From positions 1 to 64,000 of the forward strand of contig NZ_RIBS01000011.1 of the NCBI RefSeq assembly GCF_003719825.1: a stretch of 64,000 nucleotides of DNA, read 5' to 3'. Origin of the DNA: Montanilutibacter psychrotolerans (GTDB lineage: Bacteria; Pseudomonadota; Gammaproteobacteria; Xanthomonadales; Xanthomonadaceae). Shown here one piece after another: positions 8,728 through 17,780 of this stretch (positions are counted from its first letter, which is position 1; each line of letters opens with the position of its first letter). Under the pieces are notes generated by a model that was given only the letters and a program-made list of their open reading frames with translations, did no database searches and had not been told where the DNA came from. The position numbers and the translations under genes were made by a program.

Positions 8728-9387
8728 CTAGGGCTTCGGGCCCTGGCCTTCGTTGTCTTCCCACTTCAGCAGGCGTCGCGTTATGAACCGGTAGACCGGC
8801 TTGCCGGTCGCGAACCAGGCATCGCGCAGCCAGGAATGGCGCTTCAGCACCCGGCGCTCGACCGGGGTGATCGTCCCCGGGCAGTAGGTTCGCTTGTGTT
8901 TGAGCAGGTGCCGCAGGTCCTCTCGCGCCAGCAGCCGCATCCAGCGCGATCGCGCGTGGCCATGCGTGGCCAGTTGGAAATCGATGATCGCCGGCCGGCC
9001 GTCGGCCAGCACCAGCCAGTTCGCTTCCTTGGCCAGATCGTTGTGGGCGAGGCCGCGGCGATGCAGTTGCTGCAGCAGGCGCCGCGCCTGGCGGAAATAG
9101 GCCAGGTCGCCGTGCGGTGGCCGCTGGTACATCGCGGCGCCTTCCATGTAGCTGCGATCGAGGCGGCGGCCGTCCCAACGCAGCAACTGCGGGGTTGCGT
9201 CCAGCCCGTCGACACGCTGCAGCGCGCGCGCCTCGCGCCGTGCCAGCCACCACGCCGGCAGCCGCAGCCACAGCGGCACATGGCGCAGGTCGCGGCGCAC
9301 GAACAGGCCGTTGGCATCGCGCATCAGGGCAATGCGGCCAAAACTGTCGGCCTTGAGCGCGGAAATTTCGCTGGCTTCTGGGTACAT
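8728..9387 (-). CDS. Protein-kinase-like phosphotransferase (RIO/Kdo-kinase-like fold)
   Basis: A 219-residue cytoplasmic protein with a minimal kinase-like fold. The catalytic loop reads HNDLAKEANW, in the HxDxxxxN pattern with Asp as likely base, and the metal-binding loop reads AIIDFQLA, with Gln where most kinases have Gly. A Lys- and Arg-rich C-terminus follows. Similar short proteins are often annotated as serine/threonine kinases in Xanthomonadaceae. The fold also matches small-molecule or lipid A Kdo kinases, so the substrate is open. It is divergent from the DedA-PAP2-LssY gene with 133 bp between them. Confidence 0.75.
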   Translation of the reverse strand: MYPEASEISALKADSFGRIALMRDANGLFVRRDLRHVPLWLRLPAWWLARREARALQRVDGLDATPQLLRWDGRRLDRSYMEGAAMYQRPPHGDLAYFRQARRLLQQLHRRGLAHNDLAKEANWLVLADGRPAIIDFQLATHGHARSRWMRLLAREDLRHLLKHKRTYCPGTITPVERRVLKRHSWLRDAWFATGKPVYRFITRRLLKWEDNEGQGPKP

Positions 9388-9508
9388 CGCGACAGTTTAC
9401 GCAGCCGCGCCGGTGACGACGCCATGGGCACATCCGCGCTGCGCGCGCAAGGCGTTCCGTCCACGCATCACGCGCGTGGCTGACATATGCCAGCACCAGA
9501 CCCCTGCC

Positions 9509-9514
9509 TATAAT
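9509..9514 (+). promoter_or_regulatory. Consensus -10 box, possibly leaderless start
   Basis: A perfect TATAAT ends only six bases before the ATG of the DedA-PAP2-LssY gene, so transcription would be expected to begin at or next to the start codon. No convincing -35 is seen at the usual distance and there is no ribosome binding site. This fits a leaderless mRNA, but it could be a chance match. Confidence 0.4.
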
Positions 9515-9520
9515 CCGGCG

Positions 9521-11566
9521 ATGGAATCTGCCTGGATCGAAAGCGCGACCACCTGGATCAGCGCCAACCCCACCGCCGCGGGCGCCCTGATCTTCCTGAT
9601 CGCGTTCTGCGATGCCATGGTGATCCTCGGCATCTTCGTGCCCGCGTTACCAATGCTGTTCGCGGCGGGCACGCTCGTGGGCCTGGGCCACCTCAACGGC
9701 CCGTATGCGCTGGCGTGCTCGACGCTGGGCGCCTTCGTCGGCGATGGCCTGAGCTTTTGGATCGGCCACCGCTGGGGCCCGCAACTGCGCCAGCGATGGC
9801 CTTTCTCGCGCTACCCGCAGTGGCTGGACCGGGGCGAGGTGATGTTCCGCCGCAACGGCTCGCGCAGCATCGTGATTGCGCGCTTCGTCGGTGCCGTGCG
9901 CCCGTTCGTGCCGGCGATTGCCGGCATGTTGAAGATGCCGCTGCGCAGCTACGCCCTTCCCAGCCTGGCCGCCTGCCTGGCGTGGTCGGCGCTGTTCCTC
10001 GCACCGGGCTGGATACTGGGCGCCTCGTACGACGCGGTCGCCGCGGTCGCCGATCGGCTGGCGCTGGTGCTCGGCGCGCTGGTGGTCGCCATCGCGCTGG
10101 TCTGGGCCTGCGTGCTGTACACGTGGCGCTGGTTTGCCGCGCATGCCGACAACCTGCTGGCGCGCGCGCTGCGCTGGACCCGCGCTCACCCCCACCTGGG
10201 CCGCTACGCCGCCGCGCTGATCGACCCCAATCGCCCCGAATCGCCGTCGCTGGTGATGCTGGCGGTGTGCCTGCTGGCCATCGGCTGGGTCTGGTTCACC
10301 CTGATCGCCAGCCTGCTCGCCAGTGGCGGTCCGCTCGCCGTGGATCACACCATCCACCAGTTCATGTGGAGCCTGCGCAACCCGCTCGCCGACCGCATGA
10401 TGGCCGCGCTGGCCTGCCTGGGCGATGCCCAGGTGCTGGGTCCGGCAGCGGCGGTCGCGCTGGGTTATCTGCTGTGGCGGCGACGCTGGATGGCCGCCGC
10501 GCACTGGATCGCCGCGCTGGTGTTCGGCCTGGCGCTGACGGCCCTGCTGGAGTCCGCCATCGACATGCCGCGCCCGCCCACCGCGCCGGACGGCTTCGGG
10601 TTCCCGTCGGTGGCGGTCACGATGACCACGATCACGCTGGGCTTCTTCGCGGTGCTGATCGCCCGGGAACTGCCCGGCCGCAGCCGCGTCTGGCCTTACC
10701 TGCTGGCCGGCGTCTTCACCACGCTGATCGGCTTCGCGCGCCTGTACCTGGGCGCGCACTGGCTCAGCGACCTGGTCGGCGGCACGCTGTTCGGCATCAT
10801 CTGGCTGCTCGTGCTGGGCCTGGCCTACCGGCGCCACGTGGCGCGCGCGTTCTGGATGCGCCCGCTGGCCATTTCGTTCTACCTGACCTTTGCCGTTGCC
10901 GCGTTGTGGCATGCGCCACGTGCAGCCGACGACCTGCTGGCCAAGTTCAACGCGCCGCAACCCACCACCACGCTGGTGGCCGCGAACTGGTGGCGCAGTG
11001 AATGGACCACGTTGCCGGAACAGCGCAACGAGAAGGACGCACGCCGCCGCTGGCCGTTGGACGTGCAGGTGGCCGGGCCGCTCGCGCCGCTGCGTGCCGC
11101 GCTCGAAGCCGATGGCTGGCGCGTGCAGCCGCAGGCCGATTGGCTGGCCACCGTCGGCCTGCTCAACGTCGCCGAGAAGGCCCGCGACCAGGCCGTGCTG
11201 CCGGCTACCCTCGATGCCCGGTCCGAAGCGCTGCTGCTGTTGCACGACGGCGTACGCGCCGACGAGCAGTACGCACTGCGCTTGTGGCCCGCCCCGGCAA
11301 AGCTTGCCGATGGCACGCCGCTGTGGATCGGCAGCAGCCAGACGCTGCGCCTGCGCAAGCCCTTGGGGTTTGTCGCCCTGTGGCTGCCGCAGCCCGATGA
11401 CGGACGCGCGCTCGTGCTGGTGCGCCGTGGCCTCCAGGGATTCGCCCCGATCGAGGCACCGCACCCGCGCAACGGCCAGGCGGTGTTGCGTCTGCGCACG
11501 CCAGCGGCACCTGCGCGTGCGCCGGCTCCGGCAACCTCGCCGGTGTCAGGAAACCAGGCGAAGTAA
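9521..11566 (+). CDS. DedA-PAP2-LssY_C fusion membrane protein
   Basis: A 681-residue integral membrane protein with three parts. Residues about 1-220 are a DedA/VTT domain (DedA proteins are linked to lipid flipping and membrane homeostasis) with the motif RFVGAVRPFVPAIAGM. Residues about 245-445 are a PAP2 phosphatase-like domain with its third motif RLYLGAHWLSDLVGG. Residues about 460-660 are a soluble LssY C-terminal domain, followed by a Pro/Ala tail. The PAP2 part looks degenerate: the usual PSGH motif reads PSVAV, without the histidine, and the Lys of the first motif is missing before RP. A lipid transport or binding role is more likely than phosphatase activity. Its 3' end overlaps the convergent LON-domain gene by 21 bases. 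Confidence 0.9.
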   Translation: MESAWIESATTWISANPTAAGALIFLIAFCDAMVILGIFVPALPMLFAAGTLVGLGHLNGPYALACSTLGAFVGDGLSFWIGHRWGPQLRQRWPFSRYPQWLDRGEVMFRRNGSRSIVIARFVGAVRPFVPAIAGMLKMPLRSYALPSLAACLAWSALFLAPGWILGASYDAVAAVADRLALVLGALVVAIALVWACVLYTWRWFAAHADNLLARALRWTRAHPHLGRYAAALIDPNRPESPSLVMLAVCLLAIGWVWFTLIASLLASGGPLAVDHTIHQFMWSLRNPLADRMMAALACLGDAQVLGPAAAVALGYLLWRRRWMAAAHWIAALVFGLALTALLESAIDMPRPPTAPDGFGFPSVAVTMTTITLGFFAVLIARELPGRSRVWPYLLAGVFTTLIGFARLYLGAHWLSDLVGGTLFGIIWLLVLGLAYRRHVARAFWMRPLAISFYLTFAVAALWHAPRAADDLLAKFNAPQPTTTLVAANWWRSEWTTLPEQRNEKDARRRWPLDVQVAGPLAPLRAALEADGWRVQPQADWLATVGLLNVAEKARDQAVLPATLDARSEALLLLHDGVRADEQYALRLWPAPAKLADGTPLWIGSSQTLRLRKPLGFVALWLPQPDDGRALVLVRRGLQGFAPIEAPHPRNGQAVLRLRTPAAPARAPAPATSPVSGNQAK

Positions 11567-12136
11567 TTGCTGCAGGCGTTCGTGCGGGTCGTCGACCTGC
11601 AGCAGCGCCTGCCGCTGCGAGTCGTGCAGCGGCAGCAATTCGGCCAGGCGCCAGCCCACCCAGGCGGCGTCGTCGAACCGCGCGCGCGGCGCGGCGGCAT
11701 GCTCGCCACCGGTGCGCTCCAGTACGTGCTCGAGCATCGAGGCCAGCAGCCCGTGTTCGGGCAGCACGGGCTCGTCGGAGGCCTCATCGCACCACTCCAC
11801 TTCGGCGACCTGCAGGCCGTTGTCGCGCACCCGCACGCGCCGCACATGGAAGCGGCGCGCGCCGCGCACACGCAACGTCAGCAGGCCATCGTCGCCCTGG
11901 CCGAAATCCTCGATCAGCGCTTCGGTACCGAACGCGGCGGCCGTGGCCGGATCGCCGGCCTCGTCTCCGGCAAGGATCAGGCAGATGCCGAATCCGCGGC
12001 CATGACGACCGCACTCGCGCACCAGATCGAGATAGCGCGCCTCGAACACCCGCAGGCCGAGAGAGGCACCGGGCAGCAGCACCGCGTGCAGCGGAAACAG
12101 GCCAAGCGATTCGGACGGGGTCTGGCGATCGGGCAT
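11546..12136 (-). CDS. LON substrate-binding-domain protein
   Basis: A 196-residue cytoplasmic protein made only of the N-terminal substrate-recognition domain of Lon protease. Typical elements are FPLHAVLLPGASLGLRVFEARY at the start and a GRGFGI strand soon after. It has no AAA+ or protease part, so it cannot degrade proteins alone. Such stand-alone proteins are common in proteobacteria and have no firm role. Its 3' end overlaps that of the DedA fusion gene. A 228-bp stretch without a gene separates its start from the mpl stop. Confidence 0.88.
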   Translation of the reverse strand: MPDRQTPSESLGLFPLHAVLLPGASLGLRVFEARYLDLVRECGRHGRGFGICLILAGDEAGDPATAAAFGTEALIEDFGQGDDGLLTLRVRGARRFHVRRVRVRDNGLQVAEVEWCDEASDEPVLPEHGLLASMLEHVLERTGGEHAAAPRARFDDAAWVGWRLAELLPLHDSQRQALLQVDDPHERLQQLLRLVS

Positions 12137-12364
12137 CGACTGGTCGGGTCGCGCGAGGGGACGTTGGGCCGCGCCTGCGGCGGTATCTGGAGAATAGAAC
12201 AGGCGACCGCGCCTGCGGCACCCTCGCCGGAAATTCCCGTAACGCCCGTGGCGCAGTCGGGGTGACGCGGGCGCGGCCTTGCACCGTTGGGTGTGTACGC
12301 GACGGTTCCCGCGTCCTGGAGCTGGCCGACAGCCGTGCGGCGGCTTGCCGACCGGCAGGACGCC

Positions 12365-13744
12365 TCAACCCGTCAGCTGCGCCAGGAAGCGGCGCGGTGC
12401 GCCGTCGAAGCCGCCGTTGGACATGAACACCACGTGGTCGCCGGCGCGCACGCGCTCGCCGAGCGCGGCAAGCAGAGCGTCGGCGTCGGACGCGGTCACG
12501 CCTTCGCCACGCAGCCCGGCAACGACCTTGCCCGCATCCCAGGCCAGTTCGGGGCGGTGCAGGAACACCACCACGTCGGCACCATCGAGCGACGGCGCCA
12601 GCGCATCGGCATGCGCGCCCAGGCGCATCGAATTGCTGCGCGGCTCCATCGCCACGACGATGCGTGCATCGCCCACCCTGGCACGCAGCCCGGCCAGCGT
12701 CGTCGCGATGGCCGTCGGGTGGTGGGCGAAGTCGTCGTAGATCGTGATGCCGGCCGACGCGCCGATCACTTCCATGCGCCGCTTGACGCTGCGGAACGCA
12801 GCGAACGCCGGCAGCACCGCGGCCACGTCGACACCCACTGCGTGCGCGCACGCCAGCGAGGCCAGCGCGTTCATGACGTTGTGGCGACCCAGCAGCGACC
12901 AGCGCAGCTCGCCCAGCTCGACGCCATCGTGGATCACCACGAACGCGCTTCCGTCATCGACCAGCAGGCGCGCGGTCCAATTGAACGGCTGCGCCGTCAC
13001 CGAGGCGGCGACATCCAGGCCGAAGGTCTCGACCGGCGTCCAGCAGCCCATCTCCAGCACTTGTGCCAGGTGCCGGTCCTCGCCATTGACGATCAGCCGG
13101 CCGCGACGGGGCACCGTACGCACCAGGTGATGGAACTGGCGCTGGATGGAGGCCACGTCCGGGAAGATGTCGGCGTGGTCGTACTCGAGGTTGTTGAGGA
13201 TCGCCACCAGCGGCCGGTAGTGCACGAACTTGCTGCGCTTGTCGAAGAACGCGGTGTCGTACTCGTCGGCCTCGACCACGAACTCGCGGCCCGAACCGAT
13301 CCGCGCCGAGGCACCGAAATCCTCCGCCACGCCGCCGATCAGAAAGCCCGGCGCGCGGCCCGCGGCTTCCAGCAGGAAGGTCAGGATGGTGGTGGTGGTG
13401 GTCTTGCCGTGCGTACCGGCGACGGCCAGCGTGTCGCGTCCGGGCAGCACGTGCTGGCTGAGCCACTGGGCGCCCGAGGTGTAGGCGCGACCGTCGTCGA
13501 GCACCTGCTCGACCGCGGGGTTGCCGCGCGAGAGCGCGTTGCCGACCACGATCGATTCGCAGTCCGCGGAAATGTTGTCGGGCAAGTAGCCCTGCCTGAG
13601 CGCGATGCCGAGCGTTTCGAGCTGGGTCGACATCGGCGGATAGACCGCCTGGTCGCTGCCTTCGACCTCGTGACCGAGTTCGCGTGCCAGCGCGGCGACG
13701 CCGCCCATGAAGGTGCCGGCGATGCCCAGGATATGTAGCTTCAA
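12365..13744 (-). CDS. mpl: UDP-MurNAc:L-Ala-gamma-D-Glu-meso-DAP ligase
   Basis: A 459-residue Mur ligase of murein recycling. It attaches the recovered tripeptide L-Ala-gamma-D-Glu-meso-DAP to UDP-MurNAc, bypassing MurC, MurD and MurE. Visible are the N-terminal HILGIAGTFMGGVAALA, PPMSTQLE, the ATP loop AGTHGKTTTT, the metal/carbamate region EADEYDTAFFDKRSKF, LNNLEYDHADIF and the C-terminal-domain DDFAHHPTAI. The protein should begin at KLHILGI, as in E. coli Mpl (457 residues), and only a TTG at 13744 fits, preceded by AGGA about ten bases away. An in-frame ATG lies further upstream at 13954 but would add about 70 non-family residues. Confidence 0.95.
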   Translation of the reverse strand: MKLHILGIAGTFMGGVAALARELGHEVEGSDQAVYPPMSTQLETLGIALRQGYLPDNISADCESIVVGNALSRGNPAVEQVLDDGRAYTSGAQWLSQHVLPGRDTLAVAGTHGKTTTTTILTFLLEAAGRAPGFLIGGVAEDFGASARIGSGREFVVEADEYDTAFFDKRSKFVHYRPLVAILNNLEYDHADIFPDVASIQRQFHHLVRTVPRRGRLIVNGEDRHLAQVLEMGCWTPVETFGLDVAASVTAQPFNWTARLLVDDGSAFVVIHDGVELGELRWSLLGRHNVMNALASLACAHAVGVDVAAVLPAFAAFRSVKRRMEVIGASAGITIYDDFAHHPTAIATTLAGLRARVGDARIVVAMEPRSNSMRLGAHADALAPSLDGADVVVFLHRPELAWDAGKVVAGLRGEGVTASDADALLAALGERVRAGDHVVFMSNGGFDGAPRRFLAQLTG

Positions 13745-13880
13745 GATCGGAAGTCCTGCTGTCGCGCCCGGGCCGTTCCGGGGCGACGCATGCGCGTCGC
13801 ACCCGGTCGTCCGGCCCTGCGCATTCGATGCTTCGGGCGGTTGCCAGCCAAGCAGGCCCAAGGCCTGCGCGAGCGCTGGC

Positions 13881-14459
13881 TCAACCCACTTCGCGTACCG
13901 GCGCGATCGACTCGACGATGCGCGTGAACACCTCGTCGAGCGAGCCGACGCCATCGACCACGGTCAACTGGCCGTGCTGGCGATAGAACTCGATCACCGG
14001 CGCGGTCTGGTTGTTGTAGACGTTCAGGCGAGTGCGCACGGCGTCCGGGCTGTCGTCCGCACGGCCCTCGGCGGCAGCGCGGCCGGCGATGCGCTCGACC
14101 AGCAGTTCGGTGGCGACATCCAGCTGCACCGCGGCATCGAACGGCTTGGCCAGACGCTGCAGCAGACCGTCGAGCGCGTCGGCCTGGGCCAGGTTGCGCG
14201 GGTAGCCATCGAGGATGAAGCCGCCGGCGCAATCGGGACGCGACAGGCGGTCTTCGAGAATACCCAGCAAGATTTCGTCGGAGACGAGCTCGCCGCGATC
14301 CATCACCTGCTTGGCTTCGAGGCCAAGCTTGCTGCCGGACGCCGCTTCGCCACGCAGCAGGTCGCCGGTGGAGATATGCGGCACCTGCAGGTGCTCCTTG
14401 AGTCGCGCAGCCTGCGTGCCCTTGCCGGAACCGGGCGCGCCCAGAAGTACCAATCGCAT
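13881..14459 (-). CDS. adk: Adenylate kinase
   Basis: A 192-residue adenylate kinase that interconverts ATP plus AMP with two ADP. It has the P-loop GAPGSGKGTQA at residues 7-17, the AMP-binding STGDLLR, the GFILDGYPRN block and the LID region with a short insertion-free GRAAAEGRADD, so it is of the short LID type without a zinc knuckle. The upstream AGGAG favours the second of two adjacent ATG codons (14459) over 14462. It lies 136 bp upstream of mpl on the same strand. Confidence 0.96.
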   Translation of the reverse strand: MRLVLLGAPGSGKGTQAARLKEHLQVPHISTGDLLRGEAASGSKLGLEAKQVMDRGELVSDEILLGILEDRLSRPDCAGGFILDGYPRNLAQADALDGLLQRLAKPFDAAVQLDVATELLVERIAGRAAAEGRADDSPDAVRTRLNVYNNQTAPVIEFYRQHGQLTVVDGVGSLDEVFTRIVESIAPVREVG

Positions 14460-14462
14460 CAT

Positions 14463-14859
14463 TTTGCTCCTGAGACAATCATGAAAGCCGTGGGGCATCG
14501 GCCCCGGCCCCGCGTGGGGCAAAGCCCGTGTGCAGTGCGGCGCTGGCAGCGCCACAAACCCGACCCACGGGCGAAACAAGGCCGCCAGCTTAACGCATCG
14601 GCCCCCGGCGGGGCCCGTCAGCACCAACAGGCCCGTGGACCCCGCCGCCCGGCGGAACTGGCCCGGAGGATTCGGCCCGGAGAAATCGGAACGGGGGGTG
14701 CGCCCCGGGACGCGTCGGGACATCGCACGCGGCGGAGAACCGCCGGGCAACGGCGCTCGCCAGCAGGACGCCGGGCCGCGTGCCCCTGGCCAACGGCCCG
14801 AGGCGGCGGCATACACTCGCCCGACCGGGCCGACGACGGCCGCCATTGCCTCTACCGCC
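14463..14859. other. Intergenic region between divergent adk and pfp
   Basis: About 400 bases of very GC-rich sequence between the divergent adk and pfp start codons. It must hold both promoters. I see no open frame with coding character, no tRNA and no T-run terminator. Frames run through it only because of base composition. Confidence 0.6.
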
Positions 14860-16140
14860 ATGTCCACGCGAGCACGCAAGACCGCCCCCACCGGAACGCT
14901 GCTGTACGCCCAGTCAGGTGGCGTCACGGCCGTCATCAATGCCACCGCCTCGGCGGTGATCGAGACCGCCCGCGCGCGCAAGGTGCGCGTGCTGGCGGCC
15001 CGCAACGGCATCCTGGGCGCGCTGCGCGAAGAGCTGATCGACACCGGCAAGGAGTCCGCCGCCGCGATCCGCGCGCTGGCGCACACGCCGGGCGGCGCGT
15101 TCGGCTCGTGTCGGGTCAAGCTCAAGTCGCTCGAGGAAGACCGCGCGAAGTACGAGCGCCTGCTCGAGGTGTTCCGCGCCCACGACGTGCGCTACTTCCT
15201 CTACAACGGCGGCAACGATTCGGCCGACACCGCGCTCAAGGTGTCGCGCCTGGCCGCCGAGTTCGACTATCCGTTGACCTGCATCGGCGTGCCCAAGACG
15301 GTCGACAACGATCTCGCGGTCACCGACTGCTGTCCCGGTTTCGGTTCGGCGGCCAAGTACACCGCGGTGTCGGTGCGCGAGGCTGCGCTGGATGTCGCCG
15401 CGATGGCGGACACGTCCACCAAGGTGTTCGTGTACGAGGCGATGGGACGCCACGCCGGCTGGCTGGCGGCAGCGGCCGGGTTGGCCGGACAGTCCCTCGA
15501 TGACGCACCGCACATCATCCTGTTCCCCGAGCGGGTCTACGACGAGGCGGCATTCTTTGCCAAGGTCAAGGCAACCGTCGAACGCGTGGGCTATTGCGTC
15601 GTGGTCGCCTCGGAGGGCATCCGCAGCGCCGATGGCGGTTTCGTCGCCGACGCCGGTGCCGGCAAGGATTCGTTTGGCCACACCCAGTTGGGCGGGGTCG
15701 CCTCGCACCTGGCCGGGCGGGTCAAGGATGCGCTGGGCTACAAGGTGCACTGGACCCTGCCGGACTACTTGCAACGTTCGGCCCGGCACCTGGCGTCGAA
15801 GACCGATCTCGAACAGGCACTGGCAGTGGGTCGCAAGGCGGTGGAGTTCGCGTTGGCCGGCATGAATTCGGTGATGCCGGTGATCGTGCGCACGGCCGAT
15901 GCGCCCTATCGATGGAAGATCGAGGCGGCGCCCCTGACCAAGGTCGCCAATCACGAGAAGACGATGCCGGCCAGCTTCATCCGCAAGGACGGCTTCGGCA
16001 TCACCCCGGCGGCCCGCCGCTATCTCGAGCCCCTCGTGCGCGGCGAAGCGCCGCCACCGTTCGGCCGGGACGGCCTGCCCAAGTACGTCGTGCTGAAGAA
16101 CCAGGCGGTTCGCAAGCGGCTGCCGGACTGGATCGGCTGA
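14860..16140 (+). CDS. pfp: Pyrophosphate-dependent 6-phosphofructokinase
   Basis: A 426-residue phosphofructokinase that uses PPi instead of ATP and can run glycolysis or gluconeogenesis reversibly. The start is ATG 14860, giving LLYAQSGGVTAVINATA. The nucleotide/PPi site reads YNGGNDSADT, where ATP enzymes have GGDGS and classic PPi enzymes GGDDS; the family lysine is in GVPKTVDND; EAMGRHAGW follows. GGND-type enzymes are known to me from xanthomonads, where Pfp replaces the missing ATP-PFK. The nearby H+-pyrophosphatase and soluble pyrophosphatase compete for or supply the same PPi pool. Confidence 0.92.
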   Translation: MSTRARKTAPTGTLLYAQSGGVTAVINATASAVIETARARKVRVLAARNGILGALREELIDTGKESAAAIRALAHTPGGAFGSCRVKLKSLEEDRAKYERLLEVFRAHDVRYFLYNGGNDSADTALKVSRLAAEFDYPLTCIGVPKTVDNDLAVTDCCPGFGSAAKYTAVSVREAALDVAAMADTSTKVFVYEAMGRHAGWLAAAAGLAGQSLDDAPHIILFPERVYDEAAFFAKVKATVERVGYCVVVASEGIRSADGGFVADAGAGKDSFGHTQLGGVASHLAGRVKDALGYKVHWTLPDYLQRSARHLASKTDLEQALAVGRKAVEFALAGMNSVMPVIVRTADAPYRWKIEAAPLTKVANHEKTMPASFIRKDGFGITPAARRYLEPLVRGEAPPPFGRDGLPKYVVLKNQAVRKRLPDWIG

Positions 16141-16232
16141 AACGAGAGCCGGCGCACGCGCCTCTCGCGCGGCCGCTTGGCAGATTGCCGGCGCTGGGCT
16201 AGCGTGGCCGCGCGCTCAGGGGGGCGCCCACC

Positions 16233-16910
16233 ATGCTACGCAGCAGTCTCGTCGTGTTCGCGGCGTTGGCCACCGCCAACGCCTTGTCCCAGGTCGCGCC
16301 CGCACCTGCACCGGCTGCCGCCACGGCATTGCCGGGATCATCGCCCGCGCCCACCGCGGTCGGTACCACCGGCGACGTCGGCGCAGTCACGTCTTGCGCA
16401 CCGGCGAGCTGTCGGCTGGCCGACGGCCAACGCGTCGAACTCGAGATCGGTGAAACGCTCAACTCCGCACTACACAAACGCGGCGAGCGTTTCCCACTGA
16501 TCCTGGCGACAGCGCTGCGCGTCGATGGCCATGAGGTGGTCCCCGCAGGAACCCGCGGGGTCGGCGAGATCGTGCACGCGGCGCGTTCGCGCGGCGGCGG
16601 GGCCGCGGGAGAACTGCTGATCGCCGCACGCTATCTGGAACTCGACGGCCAGCAGCTGCCGCTGCGCGGACTCAGTTACGGCCAGTCCGGACAAAGCCGG
16701 ACCAACGGTGCGGCCGCTGCGGCGATCGTGGCCGGGCCGTTCGCGTTGTTCATCCGCGGACGCGAGATCGAGATTCCAGTCGGGACACGCGTACAAGCCA
16801 AGCTCGCGGGCGACGTCCACCTGCCACCGCGGAACCCGACGGGCATCGATCGCGCCACCAACGCACCACCGGCGGCGTTACCCATCGACGGCTCCGGCAT
16901 CGCGCCCTGA
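16233..16910 (+). CDS. Exported protein of unknown function
   Basis: A 225-residue protein with a probable signal peptide (residues 1-20, ending near ANALSQ), then an Ala/Pro-rich linker to about residue 45. The folded part has CAPASCRLADGQRVELEIGE, with two cysteines that could form a disulfide, then alternating strands and a Gly-rich stretch RSRGGGAAGELLIAARYLEL. A hydrophobic region AAAAIVAGPFALFIRG follows, and a Pro-rich tail ends it. I recognise no domain with confidence. Its GTRGVGEI and ELLIAARYLELDG segments resemble beta-rich periplasmic or conjugation TrbI/VirB10-like strands, but that is speculative. Confidence 0.7.
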   Translation: MLRSSLVVFAALATANALSQVAPAPAPAAATALPGSSPAPTAVGTTGDVGAVTSCAPASCRLADGQRVELEIGETLNSALHKRGERFPLILATALRVDGHEVVPAGTRGVGEIVHAARSRGGGAAGELLIAARYLELDGQQLPLRGLSYGQSGQSRTNGAAAAAIVAGPFALFIRGREIEIPVGTRVQAKLAGDVHLPPRNPTGIDRATNAPPAALPIDGSGIAP

Positions 16911-17021
16911 CGCCCGGCACCGACGCCCCATCCGGCGCCTCATCGCTAACCCCATCCCGAACTTCATCCGTTTCCCATCCCGGCTGCATCAATCGCGGCC
17001 CTTTCAACCGGAGTAGTACCG

Positions 17022-17513
17022 ATGCGCAAGCTGATCTGCCGTTCGACCCTGATGCTGGCTCTGCTGCCGGCCGCCGCGTTCGCACAGGACGCGGCCACCA
17101 CCACCGCGACCGCCAGCACCACCGAAGCGGCCGCGCCGGCTGTCGACGCCATGCCTGCTGCGCCTACCGAGGCAGCGGCGGCGTTCAACCCGCTGATCGG
17201 TGCACCGCCGGCCGGCAAGGGCCTGGTCGTGTTCTTCCGTCCCTCGAAGATGGTCGGCGCCGCGATGGGCATCAAGATCACCGAAGGCGAAACCGAGCTG
17301 GGCAAGTTGCGCAACGGCAAGTACCTGGTGTTGGAAACCGCGCCGGGCGCGCACGTTTTCGGCGATGACCTCAACCTCGAGGTCGAGTCGGGCGAGACCT
17401 ATTACGTGCAGGCCTCGATGTCGATGGGCGTCATGTCCGGTCGAAAGAACCTCGCCCCGTCCGATCAGGCCACGTTCGACGGCCTGGCCGGCAAGCTGAA
17501 GAAGGACAACTGA
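17022..17513 (+). CDS. DUF2846-type exported protein
   Basis: A 163-residue protein with a clear signal peptide (cleavage after AAAFA, near residue 21). An Ala/Thr-rich linker runs to about residue 60. The compact beta domain has GKGLVVFFRPSKMVG, LGKLRNGKYLVLETAPG and VESGETYYVQAS, the pattern of DUF2846 periplasmic or lipoprotein-like domains. No lipobox is present, so it is likely soluble in the periplasm. Function is unknown. A 10-bp hairpin follows the stop codon. Confidence 0.8.
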   Translation: MRKLICRSTLMLALLPAAAFAQDAATTTATASTTEAAAPAVDAMPAAPTEAAAAFNPLIGAPPAGKGLVVFFRPSKMVGAAMGIKITEGETELGKLRNGKYLVLETAPGAHVFGDDLNLEVESGETYYVQASMSMGVMSGRKNLAPSDQATFDGLAGKLKKDN

Positions 17514-17524
17514 TCGAACCAACT

Positions 17525-17548
17525 GGAACGCCCCGCACGGGGCGTTCC
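17525..17548 (+). terminator. Hairpin after DUF2846 gene
   Basis: A perfect inverted repeat, GGAACGCCCC, loop GCAC, GGGGCGTTCC, begins 12 bases after the stop codon. There is no T-run behind it, so it may stop transcription only weakly or protect the 3' end. Confidence 0.5.
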
Positions 17549-17780
17549 ATCGGCGTTTCTCCGCGGCGTCCTGATCCGATCACGCTTTGCGTTTGGAGAG
17601 TTCGTGACGCGGCGGAATACCGCCGGTCGCCGCCCAGGCCGCTCCAGGGCCGATTCCGGATCCGCCGCCGGCCGCACAGGGCGAAGGGCGAACCGGAAGC
17701 ACCACCGACGTATGGCAAGGATCATTCCGGGACCGGATGTCCCGGAGCCCAATCACGACCGACAGACAAGAATCCAGCCC

